From Streptosporangiaceae bacterium (GTDB lineage Bacteria > Actinomycetota > Actinomycetes > Streptosporangiales > Streptosporangiaceae): a stretch of DNA of 64,000 bases. The stretch lies in contig JAFARZ010000351.1 of assembly GCA_019245115.1 (NCBI GenBank), forward strand, positions 21,936 through 85,935, written 5' to 3'. The translations under genes and the position numbers were made by a program. The notes below the pieces were generated by a model, which worked only from the letters and a program-made list of their open reading frames with translations, ran no database searches and had not been told where the DNA came from. Shown here piece by piece: positions 56,030 to 63,987 of this stretch (the stretch's first letter is position 1; the number at the start of each line of letters is the position of its first letter).

Positions 56030-57823
56030 ATGTCCCGGAAGATCCGAACGTGCTTCCGGTCAGTAACCCGCCGCGTCCGCCGTCCGCAGCCGCGGACGGG
56101 GACGCGGACCCAGCCACGGACGGAGACACGGACGCGGACGGAGACACGGACACGGAGCCAGCCACGGACGGGGACACAGACGGGGACACGGGCCCAGCCG
56201 CGGACGCGTCCGCCGCGGCTGCGGCTGTGGCTGGCCGCCGCGCTGATCCTGCCCGTGGTGCCGACGGCCGCGCTCACATCGGCATCGCCGACGCTGGCGC
56301 TGGGCAACGGACTGGCGCTGACACCGCCGATGGGCTGGAACGACTGGAACGCTTACGGCTGCAACGTGAGCGAGCAACTCGTGGAACAGACCGCGCTGGC
56401 CATCCACAACGACGGGATGCAGGCCGCCGGCTATCAGTACGTCAACATCGACGACTGCTGGATGTCCTCCAGCCGCGACAGCAGCGGCAACCTCGTCGCG
56501 AATCCCACCAAGTTCCCCGACGGCATCGCGGCGGTCGCCAGCTACGTCCACTCGCTCGGCCTGAAGCTCGGCATCTACGAAGACGCCGGCACCGCGACCT
56601 GTCAGGGATTCCCCGGCAGTTACGGGCATGAGCAGCAGGACGCGAGCCTGTTCGCCTCCTGGAACGTCGACTACCTCAAGTACGACTGGTGCAACGTCCC
56701 GTTCAGCAGCTTCTCCGGCCAGTCGCACCAGCAGGTCGCCCAGACCCTGTACACCCGGATGCGCAATGCCCTGCAAGCGACAAACAAGCCGATCGTGTTC
56801 AGCATGTGCAACGGCTGGGACGGAACCGTCCAGCCGTGGACCTGGGCCGGGCCGGTATCGAACCTGTGGCGCACCACCGGCGACATCCAGGCCAGCTTCT
56901 CCAGCATGCTCAGCAACTTCCACATCAACGTGGGGCTGGCATCCTCCGCCGGTCCCGGGGCGTGGAACGACCCGGACATGCTGGAGATCGGCAACGGGAT
57001 GAGCGCCACCGAGGACCAGTCGGAGTTCAGCTTGTGGGCCGAGATGGCCGCACCGCTCATCGAGGGCAGCAACCTGACCAGCGCGAGTCAGGCCACCATC
57101 AGCATCCTGACCAACCGGGCCGTGATCGCGGTCGACCAGGACTCGCTGGGCAAGCAGGGCACCGAGGTCTCCTCGGCGGGCGGCCTCGACGTGCTGGCCA
57201 AGCCGCTGGCCAACGGCGACGTGTCAGTGGCGCTGTTCAACGAGAGCGGCACCACCGCGACCATCTCCACCACGGCGGCGGCGATCGGCAAGACCGGATC
57301 GTCAAGCTACACGCTGACCAACCTGTGGACCGGAGGCACCTCGACCACCACCGGCACGATCAGCGCCTCGGTCCCGGCGCACGGCACCGTCATGTTCCGG
57401 GTCGCGGGCGGAAGCACCAGCACGAACCCCACGGGCGAGATCCACGCCGTCGGCGCGGGCAAGTGCCTGGACGTGCCGAACTCAACGCAGACCAACGGCA
57501 CCCAGCTGGACATCTCCACCTGCGCCGGTGGCAGCAACCAGATCTGGACCCAGACATCGGCTCGCCAGCTCACCGTCTACAGCGGCAGCAGCCAGAAATG
57601 CCTGGACGCCTTCAACAACCAGACCACCAAGGGAACGAAGGTCGAGATCTGGGACTGCAACGGCGGAGCCAACCAGCAATGGCAGCTCAACGCCAACGGC
57701 ACCATCACCGGCGTCCAGTCCGGGCTGTGCCTCGACGTGACCGGCGCCAGCACCAGCAACGGCGCCCTGGTCGAGCTATGGACATGCAACGCCCAATCCA
57801 ACCAGCAATGGACTCTCGGTTGA
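56030..57823 (+). CDS. secreted alpha-galactosidase, GH27 with ricin-type CBM13
   Basis: A 597-aa exported enzyme that should remove alpha-galactosyl residues from galacto-oligosaccharides or galactomannan. The GH27 domain starts near residue 93 (LALTPPMGWNDWNAYGCN). Catalytic nucleophile Asp is in DYLKYDWCN near 219 and acid/base Asp in GAWNDPDMLEIGNGM near 315. A ricin-B CBM13 occupies about 469-597 (GKCLDVPNSTQTNGTQLDIS, repeated QW motifs). Before the signal helix (LWLAAALILPVVPTAALTSA) lies an unusual 45-residue Arg/Thr repeat. ATG 56030 follows GAGGTGATG. Two LacI-type operators precede it. It likely forms a unit with the GH54 gene 17 bp downstream. Confidence 0.93.
   Translation: MSRKIRTCFRSVTRRVRRPQPRTGTRTQPRTETRTRTETRTRSQPRTGTQTGTRAQPRTRPPRLRLWLAAALILPVVPTAALTSASPTLALGNGLALTPPMGWNDWNAYGCNVSEQLVEQTALAIHNDGMQAAGYQYVNIDDCWMSSSRDSSGNLVANPTKFPDGIAAVASYVHSLGLKLGIYEDAGTATCQGFPGSYGHEQQDASLFASWNVDYLKYDWCNVPFSSFSGQSHQQVAQTLYTRMRNALQATNKPIVFSMCNGWDGTVQPWTWAGPVSNLWRTTGDIQASFSSMLSNFHINVGLASSAGPGAWNDPDMLEIGNGMSATEDQSEFSLWAEMAAPLIEGSNLTSASQATISILTNRAVIAVDQDSLGKQGTEVSSAGGLDVLAKPLANGDVSVALFNESGTTATISTTAAAIGKTGSSSYTLTNLWTGGTSTTTGTISASVPAHGTVMFRVAGGSTSTNPTGEIHAVGAGKCLDVPNSTQTNGTQLDISTCAGGSNQIWTQTSARQLTVYSGSSQKCLDAFNNQTTKGTKVEIWDCNGGANQQWQLNANGTITGVQSGLCLDVTGASTSNGALVELWTCNAQSNQQWTLG
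56091..56212. repeat. hexamer-based tandem repeat encoding an Arg/Thr leader
   Basis: Variants of GGACGC, GGACAC and GGACGG repeat through the 5' part of the GH27 gene and encode RTGTRTQPRTETRTRTETRT and similar text. The tract is in frame and precedes the signal peptide helix. Confidence 0.8.
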
Positions 57824-57840
57824 GAAAGGCAGGTTCAAAG

Positions 57841-59304
57841 ATGACTGTCGGATCACGACTTCGGCGCGCTAGAAGGGCGTTGCTGATCCTGGGTGCGGCG
57901 GCGGCGCTGGTCACCGGTGCGGTGGCCGCCAGCGGCTCAGCCCCAGCCCACGCGGCGGGAACAGGCCCGTGTGACATCTATGCCAGCGCCGGCACGCCGT
58001 GCGTCGCCGCGCACAGCACCACGCGGGCGCTGTTCGGCAACTACAGCGGGCCGCTGTACCAGGTCAGGCGCTCATCTGACGGCGCGACCACCAACATCAG
58101 CCCGCTCAGCGCGGGCGGCGTCGCTAACGCCGCGGCGCAGGACTCGTTCTGCGCCGGCACGACCTGCGTCATCACCGAGATCTTCGACCAGTCCGGTCGC
58201 GGCAACAACCTCACTGACGCGCCCGGCGGCGGGGCGGCCGGCGGCCCGGACAACCTGGCCAATGCGACCGCGGCGCCGATCTCGGTCGGCGGCCACAAGG
58301 CCTATGGCGTCTTCGTGGCGCCCGGCACCGGTTACCGCGACGACAGCACCAACGGCATCGCGACCGGCGACAACCCCGAGGGCGAGTACGCGATCTTCGA
58401 CGGCACGCACTTCAACGGCGGCTGCTGCTTCGACTACGGCAACGCCGAGACCAACAACAACGACGACGGAAACGGCACCATGGAGGCCATCTCCTTCGGC
58501 AACATCAGGGTCTGGGGCTTCGGCTCCGGCAACGGCCCGTGGGTCATGGCCGACCTGGAGAACGGCCTGTTCGCCGCCGACCACCTGGGCCTGAGCACCA
58601 ACGACCCCACCACCAACTTCCGGTTCACCACCGCCGTGGTCAAGGGCCAGCCGGGCAACTTCGCCATCCGCGGCGGCAACGCGCAATCGGGCGGCCTGTC
58701 CACCTTCTGGAACGGCGGCCGGCCCTCGCCGGGCTACAACCCGATGCACAAGCAAGGCGCGATCATCCTCGGCATCGGCGGCGACAACAGCAAGGGCGCC
58801 CAGGGCACCTTCTACGAGGGCGTGATGACCTCCGGCTTCCCCTCGGACGCCACCGAGAACTCAGTCCAGGCCAACATCGTCGCGGCGGGCTACTCACCCT
58901 CCACCAGTAGCGGCGGCGGGACCGGGACGATCGTGGCCGGCGACAACGGCGCCAAATGCGTGGACAACAACAACGCCAGCGCCACGCCCGGCAACAAGGT
59001 GCAGATGTGGGACTGCGACGGCAACACCGCCGCGCAGAACTGGACCGTTAACAGCAATGGCACCCTGACCATCGACGGCGGCTGCATGGACATCACCGGC
59101 GCCAATTCCGCCAACGGCACCCTTATCGAATGGTGGACCTGCAACGGCCAATCCAACCAGCAATGGCAGGCGACCAACGGAGAACTGGTCAACCCGGCCA
59201 CCGGGAAATGTCTCGACGACCCGGGCTTCAACACCACGAACGGAACGCAGCTTGTCCTGTGGACGTGCAACGGCGGCACCAACCAGCAATGGCACGTGCC
59301 TTAA
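57841..59304 (+). CDS. secreted alpha-L-arabinofuranosidase, GH54 with ricin-type CBM13
   Basis: A 487-aa exported enzyme. Signal peptide ALLILGAAAALVTGAVAASG with cleavage near AHA-AG. GH54 (AbfB catalytic) domain: GPCDIYASAGTPCVAAHSTT near residue 41, GPLYQVRRSSDGATTNISPL, EIFDQSGRGNNL, GNGTMEAISFGN with the likely nucleophile Glu, and GIGGDNSKGAQGTFYEGVMT. A Ser/Gly linker leads to a ricin-B CBM13 at about 360-487 with three QW-type repeats (QNWTVNSN, QQWQATNG, QQWHVP). It should trim arabinose side chains of arabinoxylan or arabinan. It follows the GH27 gene by 17 bp, so both are probably expressed from the LacI-operator promoter. Confidence 0.93.
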   Translation: MTVGSRLRRARRALLILGAAAALVTGAVAASGSAPAHAAGTGPCDIYASAGTPCVAAHSTTRALFGNYSGPLYQVRRSSDGATTNISPLSAGGVANAAAQDSFCAGTTCVITEIFDQSGRGNNLTDAPGGGAAGGPDNLANATAAPISVGGHKAYGVFVAPGTGYRDDSTNGIATGDNPEGEYAIFDGTHFNGGCCFDYGNAETNNNDDGNGTMEAISFGNIRVWGFGSGNGPWVMADLENGLFAADHLGLSTNDPTTNFRFTTAVVKGQPGNFAIRGGNAQSGGLSTFWNGGRPSPGYNPMHKQGAIILGIGGDNSKGAQGTFYEGVMTSGFPSDATENSVQANIVAAGYSPSTSSGGGTGTIVAGDNGAKCVDNNNASATPGNKVQMWDCDGNTAAQNWTVNSNGTLTIDGGCMDITGANSANGTLIEWWTCNGQSNQQWQATNGELVNPATGKCLDDPGFNTTNGTQLVLWTCNGGTNQQWHVP

Positions 59305-59319
59305 CTGATCGAGATGTGT

Positions 59320-59370
59320 AACCACCGTCCGTTCGTTGAAAGATTTGCTTTTAACGAACGGACGGTGGTT
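59320..59370. terminator. palindromic repeat family B, perfect 18-bp hairpin (copy B6)
   Basis: AACCACCGTCCGTTCGTT (59320-59337) and AACGAACGGACGGTGGTT (59353-59370) are exact reverse complements around a 15-nt AT-rich loop. It lies between the convergent GH54 and SnoaL-like genes and should stop transcription both ways. The right arm is also coding: the SnoaL-like protein ends EPPSVR from it. Confidence 0.9.
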
Positions 59371-59773
59371 CGACAGTTCCTGGCCGCTGGACGTACCACT
59401 CGGTGAATTCCCGGCACCGGCCCGCCGCGTCGAAGCGCATCACGAAACAGTTGTCAAACACGGTCCGCACCGGGCCGCCCGGCTCAGCCGAGTAGCTGCT
59501 GCTTCCCGTCGCCACCGCGACGTCGCCGTCAACGGCGACGGCCCGGTAGGTGGCGTCAAAGGTGCCCTTCTCGTCCGGCGTCCACGCGCCAGGATCCTGC
59601 CCTTCACCCAGCCACGACCCGACCACCGCGTCACGGCCGGTCACCGGATCGTCATACGGGTGGTACCGGTACTCCACGTCCTCGGCGAACAGCTCACCGA
59701 TCAGGTCCCGGTCAGAAGCCTTCCAGGCGTCCACGTATGCCCGCAGCCAGCGGTCCACCTGTGCCTTATCCAT
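59351..59773 (-). CDS. SnoaL/NTF2-like protein
   Basis: A 140-aa cone-fold protein: VDRWLRAYVDAWKASDRDLI, GELFAEDVEYRYHPYDDPVT, FDNCFVMRFDAAGRCREFTE and WYVQRPG. NTF2-like proteins act as cyclases, isomerases or ligand-binding helpers. In an operon with a flavin monooxygenase and an ATP-grasp ligase, a biosynthetic helper role is possible. The last residues EPPSVR and the TAA come from repeat B6. Its start overlaps the LLM gene stop by 8 bp. Confidence 0.85.
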   Translation of the reverse strand: MDKAQVDRWLRAYVDAWKASDRDLIGELFAEDVEYRYHPYDDPVTGRDAVVGSWLGEGQDPGAWTPDEKGTFDATYRAVAVDGDVAVATGSSSYSAEPGGPVRTVFDNCFVMRFDAAGRCREFTEWYVQRPGTVEPPSVR

Positions 59774-60785
59774 ACTGGCTCACGACAGTCTCGGCGAAGC
59801 GGGCCATTTCCTCGCGTTGCGGGGAGAACTGGAGCAGGACCAGGCCGATGCCCGCCTGTTCGTAGGCGGCGAGCCGGTCGATGATCTGCTGCGGGGTGCC
59901 GATCAGGCCGCTGCGCAGGCCGCGGTTGGAGACACTGTACTCCTCGAGGGAGACCCGCGACTCGAGCTGGGAGCCCGCGATGAAGTCCTGGTAGGAGGCG
60001 TATGCCTCGGGCGAGGACTTGACGTCGAGGATGCGCTCGAGCTCGTCGCGGGCCGCCGCTTCGGTGTCACGGCAGATCACGTAGCCGGACACGCCGAAGG
60101 CCATCGGTGGCTTCCCGGCCGCCTCCCGTCGTGCCGCCAGGTCGCGGACCTTGGCCGCGATCACGTCCGGCGGGTCGCCGTGCATCAGGTAGCCGTCGGC
60201 CTGGTTGGCGATAACCTCCTTGGCCTTCGGCGACTCGCCGCCCATGTAAACGGGCGGCGGCTGGCCCGGCTTGGGCTCCAGGACCGCGCCCTCCAGCTGG
60301 TAGAGCGGGCCGTGGTGGGTCACCGAATCCTCGCGGAGCATCCTGGACACAACGGTCAGCCATTCCTCGGTCCGCGCGTACCTGGCGTCGTGCACGTCGA
60401 ACGGCGCCCCGTACTGCCGTGCCTCGTCGCGCCACCAGGACGAGACCACGTTGAGGCTCAGCCGGCCGGCGGCGATGGTGTCCAGCGTGGACAGGGCCTT
60501 GGCGGCGAGCGAGGGCGAGTGGTAATTCGGCCGGACGGCCAGCATCAGCTCCAGCTCGCTGGTGACGGCCGCGACGGCGGGGGCGAGGGTCCAGCAGTCC
60601 AGGGACGGCGCGCGGTGGCCCTTGATGTCGTTGAGGTTGAGCTCGGCGATGAGCGAGACCTCGAACCCGAGCCGTTCACTGTCGGCGGCGAGGTCCCTGA
60701 TGTACGGCCACGCGATGCTCATGCCTTCGTCGGGCACGTTGCGCAGCCAGCCGCCGAATATCGGCATCCAGTACCCGAATCGCAT
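59766..60785 (-). CDS. LLM-class flavin-dependent monooxygenase
   Basis: A 339-aa luciferase-like monooxygenase of the SsuD/SfnG type, using FMNH2 from a separate reductase. MRFGYWMPIFGGWLRNVPDE opens the barrel. APAVAAVTSELELMLAVRPN and DTIAAGRLSLNVVSSWWRDE (typical RSVNVVTGW-like region), YMGGESPKAKEVIANQADGY and SGLIGTPQQIIDRLAAYEQA follow. It is related to enzymes that cleave sulfones, sulfonates or nitrogen compounds. The start overlaps the ATP-grasp stop by TGATG and its stop overlaps the SnoaL start, so all are co-translated. Confidence 0.92.
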   Translation of the reverse strand: MRFGYWMPIFGGWLRNVPDEGMSIAWPYIRDLAADSERLGFEVSLIAELNLNDIKGHRAPSLDCWTLAPAVAAVTSELELMLAVRPNYHSPSLAAKALSTLDTIAAGRLSLNVVSSWWRDEARQYGAPFDVHDARYARTEEWLTVVSRMLREDSVTHHGPLYQLEGAVLEPKPGQPPPVYMGGESPKAKEVIANQADGYLMHGDPPDVIAAKVRDLAARREAAGKPPMAFGVSGYVICRDTEAAARDELERILDVKSSPEAYASYQDFIAGSQLESRVSLEEYSVSNRGLRSGLIGTPQQIIDRLAAYEQAGIGLVLLQFSPQREEMARFAETVVSQYG

Positions 60786-61720
60786 CAGCTCACCCCCACG
60801 GGCAGTCCGGCCTGCTCTTCGGCGAGCAGCCGGCCAAGGTAGCGCGCCACCTGGCCAAGCGCGGGGCGCGGCGCGATCGCCTCGATGGCCGGGTTGTAGT
60901 TGGTCGTCGTGTTCACGTCGTAGGTCACGACGCGGCCGTCGGCGGTCTCGATGAACTCGAATCCCGCGATCCCGATGCCGTGCCGCCGGGCGAAGTCCGC
61001 ATACCGCGCGGGTATCCGCGGGTCGATGTCCTCGCGGAGCGCGAACATTTCCCTGACCGCTCCCGGTCCGGTCGCGCACGCCTCGGCCGGGCACAGCTCG
61101 AACGAGCCGCTGCTGGTGTCGGCGGTGATCGCGTAGACGAACTCGCCGCCGACGATCTCCGCCCTGGTGATGAAGGGCGCGGCGGCCGGTATGTACTCCT
61201 GGAGCAGCGTGATCCCGTCGACCGGCGGCTCGAACCCGTCGCTGGCCAGGTAACCGGTGAACTCCGCATGCGAATCGAACCGGCGGACGCCCAGGCCCTT
61301 GCCGCCCTGGTTGTGCTTGCTGATGAAGGGGACGGGCATCGCGGCGGCGGCCGCGGCGAGCTGCTGCCTCCCCGCCACCGCGACGGTGCGGGGCACGTCG
61401 ATGCCCGCCGCGCGCAGCGCGACGAGCTGATCCGCCTTGCTCATCTCCAGTTCCAGCACCCGGCGCCCGTTCACCACCCGCCTTCCGTGTGCTTCGAGCC
61501 AGCACAAGACGGCGCGCGTGTGGTCCTTGGCGAACATGTGGCCCCTGGTATGCGACGACGCGCTCATCCGCGACCAGAAGACACCGTGTGGCGGGACGTC
61601 GTCGAGGCTGAGCGTTCCCTCGCCGAGCAGCCACTGCTCGTGCGGCACGCCCTCGGCTCGCAGCGCGGCCTCGATCGGGGGGTACCAGTCAGGATTCTCA
61701 TGAATCACATAGACCTGCAC
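60785..61720 (-). CDS. RimK-like ATP-grasp ligase
   Basis: A 311-aa ATP-grasp protein. The pre-grasp part reads VYVIHENPDWYPPIEAALRA and GVFWSRMSASSHTRGH. The ATP-binding Lys is in VPFISKHNQGGKGLGVRRFD near residue 135. LLQEYIPAAAPFITRAEIVG is the hinge, and metal ligands are in IETADGRVVTYDVNTTTNYN near 270. Such enzymes ligate an amino acid or amine to a carboxylate. GTG 61720 has GGAGG about 10 nt upstream, within the end of the epimerase gene (16-bp overlap). The substrate is unknown. Confidence 0.88.
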   Translation of the reverse strand: MQVYVIHENPDWYPPIEAALRAEGVPHEQWLLGEGTLSLDDVPPHGVFWSRMSASSHTRGHMFAKDHTRAVLCWLEAHGRRVVNGRRVLELEMSKADQLVALRAAGIDVPRTVAVAGRQQLAAAAAAMPVPFISKHNQGGKGLGVRRFDSHAEFTGYLASDGFEPPVDGITLLQEYIPAAAPFITRAEIVGGEFVYAITADTSSGSFELCPAEACATGPGAVREMFALREDIDPRIPARYADFARRHGIGIAGFEFIETADGRVVTYDVNTTTNYNPAIEAIAPRPALGQVARYLGRLLAEEQAGLPVGVS

Positions 61721-62613
61721 GATGAGGCAGCCTCCAAGACGGCGGGAATGTCCCTACCAGACTGCCTCATCACGGGCGCTGGTAACAATCCGCGAGTGGA
61801 CCACTTATGAACGGGCCGCCAGCCGAGCAGGCGCGACGCGGCGGAGCAGTCGACCAGGGCGCGCCAGGGATCGTGCCGGAACGGGGCCGGATCGCCGACT
61901 GGCACGGCGGGGGTGAGCCGCGCGGCCATGTCGGCGCTGGGCTCGCTGGCCGCGATATCAGCGGCGCACAGCAGAACGCGATGATGCCCGGACAAGGGCA
62001 CGGTCAGGGCCTGCCGCACGGCCGTGGCGACATCGCGCACATCGACGAATGCGCCGAACTCCCAGAACGGGTGCCATTCCGACTGGGGATCGTCCCGCCA
62101 CTTCTCCTCGATCCGCTGATACATGCCGGGATCCCAGACCGCCACCGGCCGCAGCGACATGGTCGCGATGCCGGTCCGCGCGGTGAAACCTTGGCACATG
62201 TCCTCGCCCAGCCGCTTGGACAGGCCATAGGGGCGCTTCGCCCGGCGCGGGTGCCCGTCATCGAGCGGGAAGTAGTCGGGGAGCCCTTCGCCTTCGGCGG
62301 TCCCGAATACCTGCGCGCTGGAGAAGCAGATCACCCGGCCGGCCGCGGCGGCTTCGGCCGCCAGCAGCACGTGCCAGGTGCCCAGGACGTTGACGGCCAT
62401 GATCTGTTCCGGGCTGCCCCCGTCGTCATGCGCGATCGCGCCGAGATGCACGATGGCGGCGCAGCCGTCCGCGGCGCTCCTGACCGCCGCGGAGTCCAGC
62501 AGGTCATCTCCGTCAACGCGATCGAAGCCAGTGACATCATGGCCAAGGCTTTCCAGGTGAGCCGCTACCGGACCGCCGACGTTACCGCGATGCCCCGTGA
62601 CCAGAATGCGCAC
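61705..62613 (-). CDS. NAD-dependent epimerase/dehydratase (extended SDR)
   Basis: A protein of about 302 aa. The Rossmann motif is ILVTGHRGNVGGPVAAHLES near the start. AIVHLGAIAHDDGGSPEQIM and the catalytic pair in RRAKRPYGLSKRLGEDMCQG (YxxxK) follow. The text DFFPLDDGHP-like and AFVDVRDVATAVRQAL are typical of NAD-epimerases acting on nucleotide sugars or related polyols. GTG 62613 is preferred from homology; ATG 62661 is an upstream alternative. It is the first gene of a four-gene run and diverges from a PobA-like gene across about 56 bp. Confidence 0.88.
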   Translation of the reverse strand: MRILVTGHRGNVGGPVAAHLESLGHDVTGFDRVDGDDLLDSAAVRSAADGCAAIVHLGAIAHDDGGSPEQIMAVNVLGTWHVLLAAEAAAAGRVICFSSAQVFGTAEGEGLPDYFPLDDGHPRRAKRPYGLSKRLGEDMCQGFTARTGIATMSLRPVAVWDPGMYQRIEEKWRDDPQSEWHPFWEFGAFVDVRDVATAVRQALTVPLSGHHRVLLCAADIAASEPSADMAARLTPAVPVGDPAPFRHDPWRALVDCSAASRLLGWRPVHKWSTRGLLPAPVMRQSGRDIPAVLEAASSCRSM

Positions 62614-62669
62614 GGCTCCATGATCGGCCGCCGGCCGGTGGCGATGCCAACGGATTACCATAGCCGCTT

Positions 62670-63923
62670 ATGGGTTCGCTGGATTTGCCGACTTTGCGAG
62701 ATCCGGTGGTGTGCGTCGTGGGGGCCGGCCCGGCCGGCCTGGTCACAGCGCACCTGCTGCGGCAGGCAGGTGTCTCCTTCGTCGTGCTGGAGCGCCAGGA
62801 AGCCGGCCAGCTCCGCGCACGGGTCAAGGCCGGCATGATCGAGCATCGCACGGTCGAGATGCTCCGGCCCTACGGCCTGGCCGACCCGATCCTCCGGCGT
62901 GCGATGCGGGTCGGCATGTGCGAGTTCCGGGCCGACGGGCAGGCTTTCGTGCTGGACTACGCGGAGCGGTGCGGCGGCCGCGCCCACTACATATACCCGC
63001 AGCACGAACTCGTCGCGGATTGGGCCGGACAACTCGCCGGCGCGGGCGGCGATGTCAGGTTCGGCGTCGAGGCGACCGGTATCGAACAGTCCGGCGACGG
63101 GGTCGTGGTGACCGCCATGCGCGGTGCGGGCGGTGCGGGCAGCGCGGGCGGCGCGGGCGGCGAATCCATGACCGTCGAGTGCGAAGCGGTGGCGGTCTGT
63201 GACGGCGCGGCCAGCGTCCTGTCCGCCGCTGACATCGGCGGGTTTTCCGCCGTCTACCCGACGCGCTGGCTCACGCTGATCGCGGCCACCCCGCCGTCGG
63301 ACGCGACGATCTACGGGCTGCACGCCCGGGGCTTCGCGGGCCAGATGCACCGCTCCGCGACCATGACGCGGTTCATGCTCGAAGTCCCGGCCGGCGAAGA
63401 CTACGGCCAATGGGACGACGAGCGGATCTGGGCGGAACTCGAGCTACGTCTGGCGGCGGCGGGACGGCCGGAGATCCGGCGGGGCGAGTTCCTGGAACGC
63501 GACATCCTCGACCACCGGGTGCGCGTGTGCGACCCCATGCAGTACGGTCGCGTCTTCCTCGCCGGAGACGCGGCGCACCTGATCACGCCGGCCGGCGGCA
63601 AGGGCATGAACATCGCCATCCAGGACGCGGTCGAGCTCGCCAGCGGCCTCAGTGAGCGATACGGCGACAAGAACGACGGCCGGCGCCTGGAGCGCTACTC
63701 GCAGGAACGGCTCCCCAGCATCTGGCGTCACCAGGAGTTCTCCAACCTGATGCTCAGCCTGTTCAACGCCGGTCCTGGCGGCGGCGGTGGTGGCGGTAGC
63801 GGCGGCGGTGGTGGCGAGCGGGATTTCTCCTACGGGCTGCGCCGGGCTCGCCTCGACCTCATCATGAACGACCCGCGGTTCTCCCGCTGGTTCGCCCACG
63901 CCTACGTGGGAGTCGACGAGTGA
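62670..63923 (+). CDS. PobA-like FAD monooxygenase (4-hydroxybenzoate 3-hydroxylase type)
   Basis: A 417-aa flavoprotein hydroxylase. The FAD motif is VVCVVGAGPAGLVTAHLLRQ near residue 14, ARVKAGMIEHRTVEMLRPYG follows as in PobA, and the second FAD motif is RVFLAGDAAHLITPAGGKGM near 292. Two low-complexity inserts make it longer than the usual 394: GAGGAGSAGGAGGES near residue 150 and GGGGGGGSGGGGG near 370. After the second, FSYGLRRARLDLIMNDPRFS resumes the family. TACCAT ends 8 nt before ATG 62670 and no ribosome site is seen, so a leaderless mRNA is possible. A different phenolic substrate cannot be excluded. Confidence 0.88.
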   Translation: MGSLDLPTLRDPVVCVVGAGPAGLVTAHLLRQAGVSFVVLERQEAGQLRARVKAGMIEHRTVEMLRPYGLADPILRRAMRVGMCEFRADGQAFVLDYAERCGGRAHYIYPQHELVADWAGQLAGAGGDVRFGVEATGIEQSGDGVVVTAMRGAGGAGSAGGAGGESMTVECEAVAVCDGAASVLSAADIGGFSAVYPTRWLTLIAATPPSDATIYGLHARGFAGQMHRSATMTRFMLEVPAGEDYGQWDDERIWAELELRLAAAGRPEIRRGEFLERDILDHRVRVCDPMQYGRVFLAGDAAHLITPAGGKGMNIAIQDAVELASGLSERYGDKNDGRRLERYSQERLPSIWRHQEFSNLMLSLFNAGPGGGGGGGSGGGGGERDFSYGLRRARLDLIMNDPRFSRWFAHAYVGVDE

Positions 63924-63945
63924 CGCGACCGGCCCCAGCGGCAGC

Positions 63946-63987
63946 GGGCCACCGGGCCACCGGGCCACCGGGCCACCGGGCCAGCGG
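63946..63987. repeat. 9-bp tandem repeat GGGCCACCG
   Basis: The unit GGGCCACCG is repeated four times, with a partial fifth (GGGCCAGCG), just after the PobA-like gene at the window edge. It has no visible function. Confidence 0.9.
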
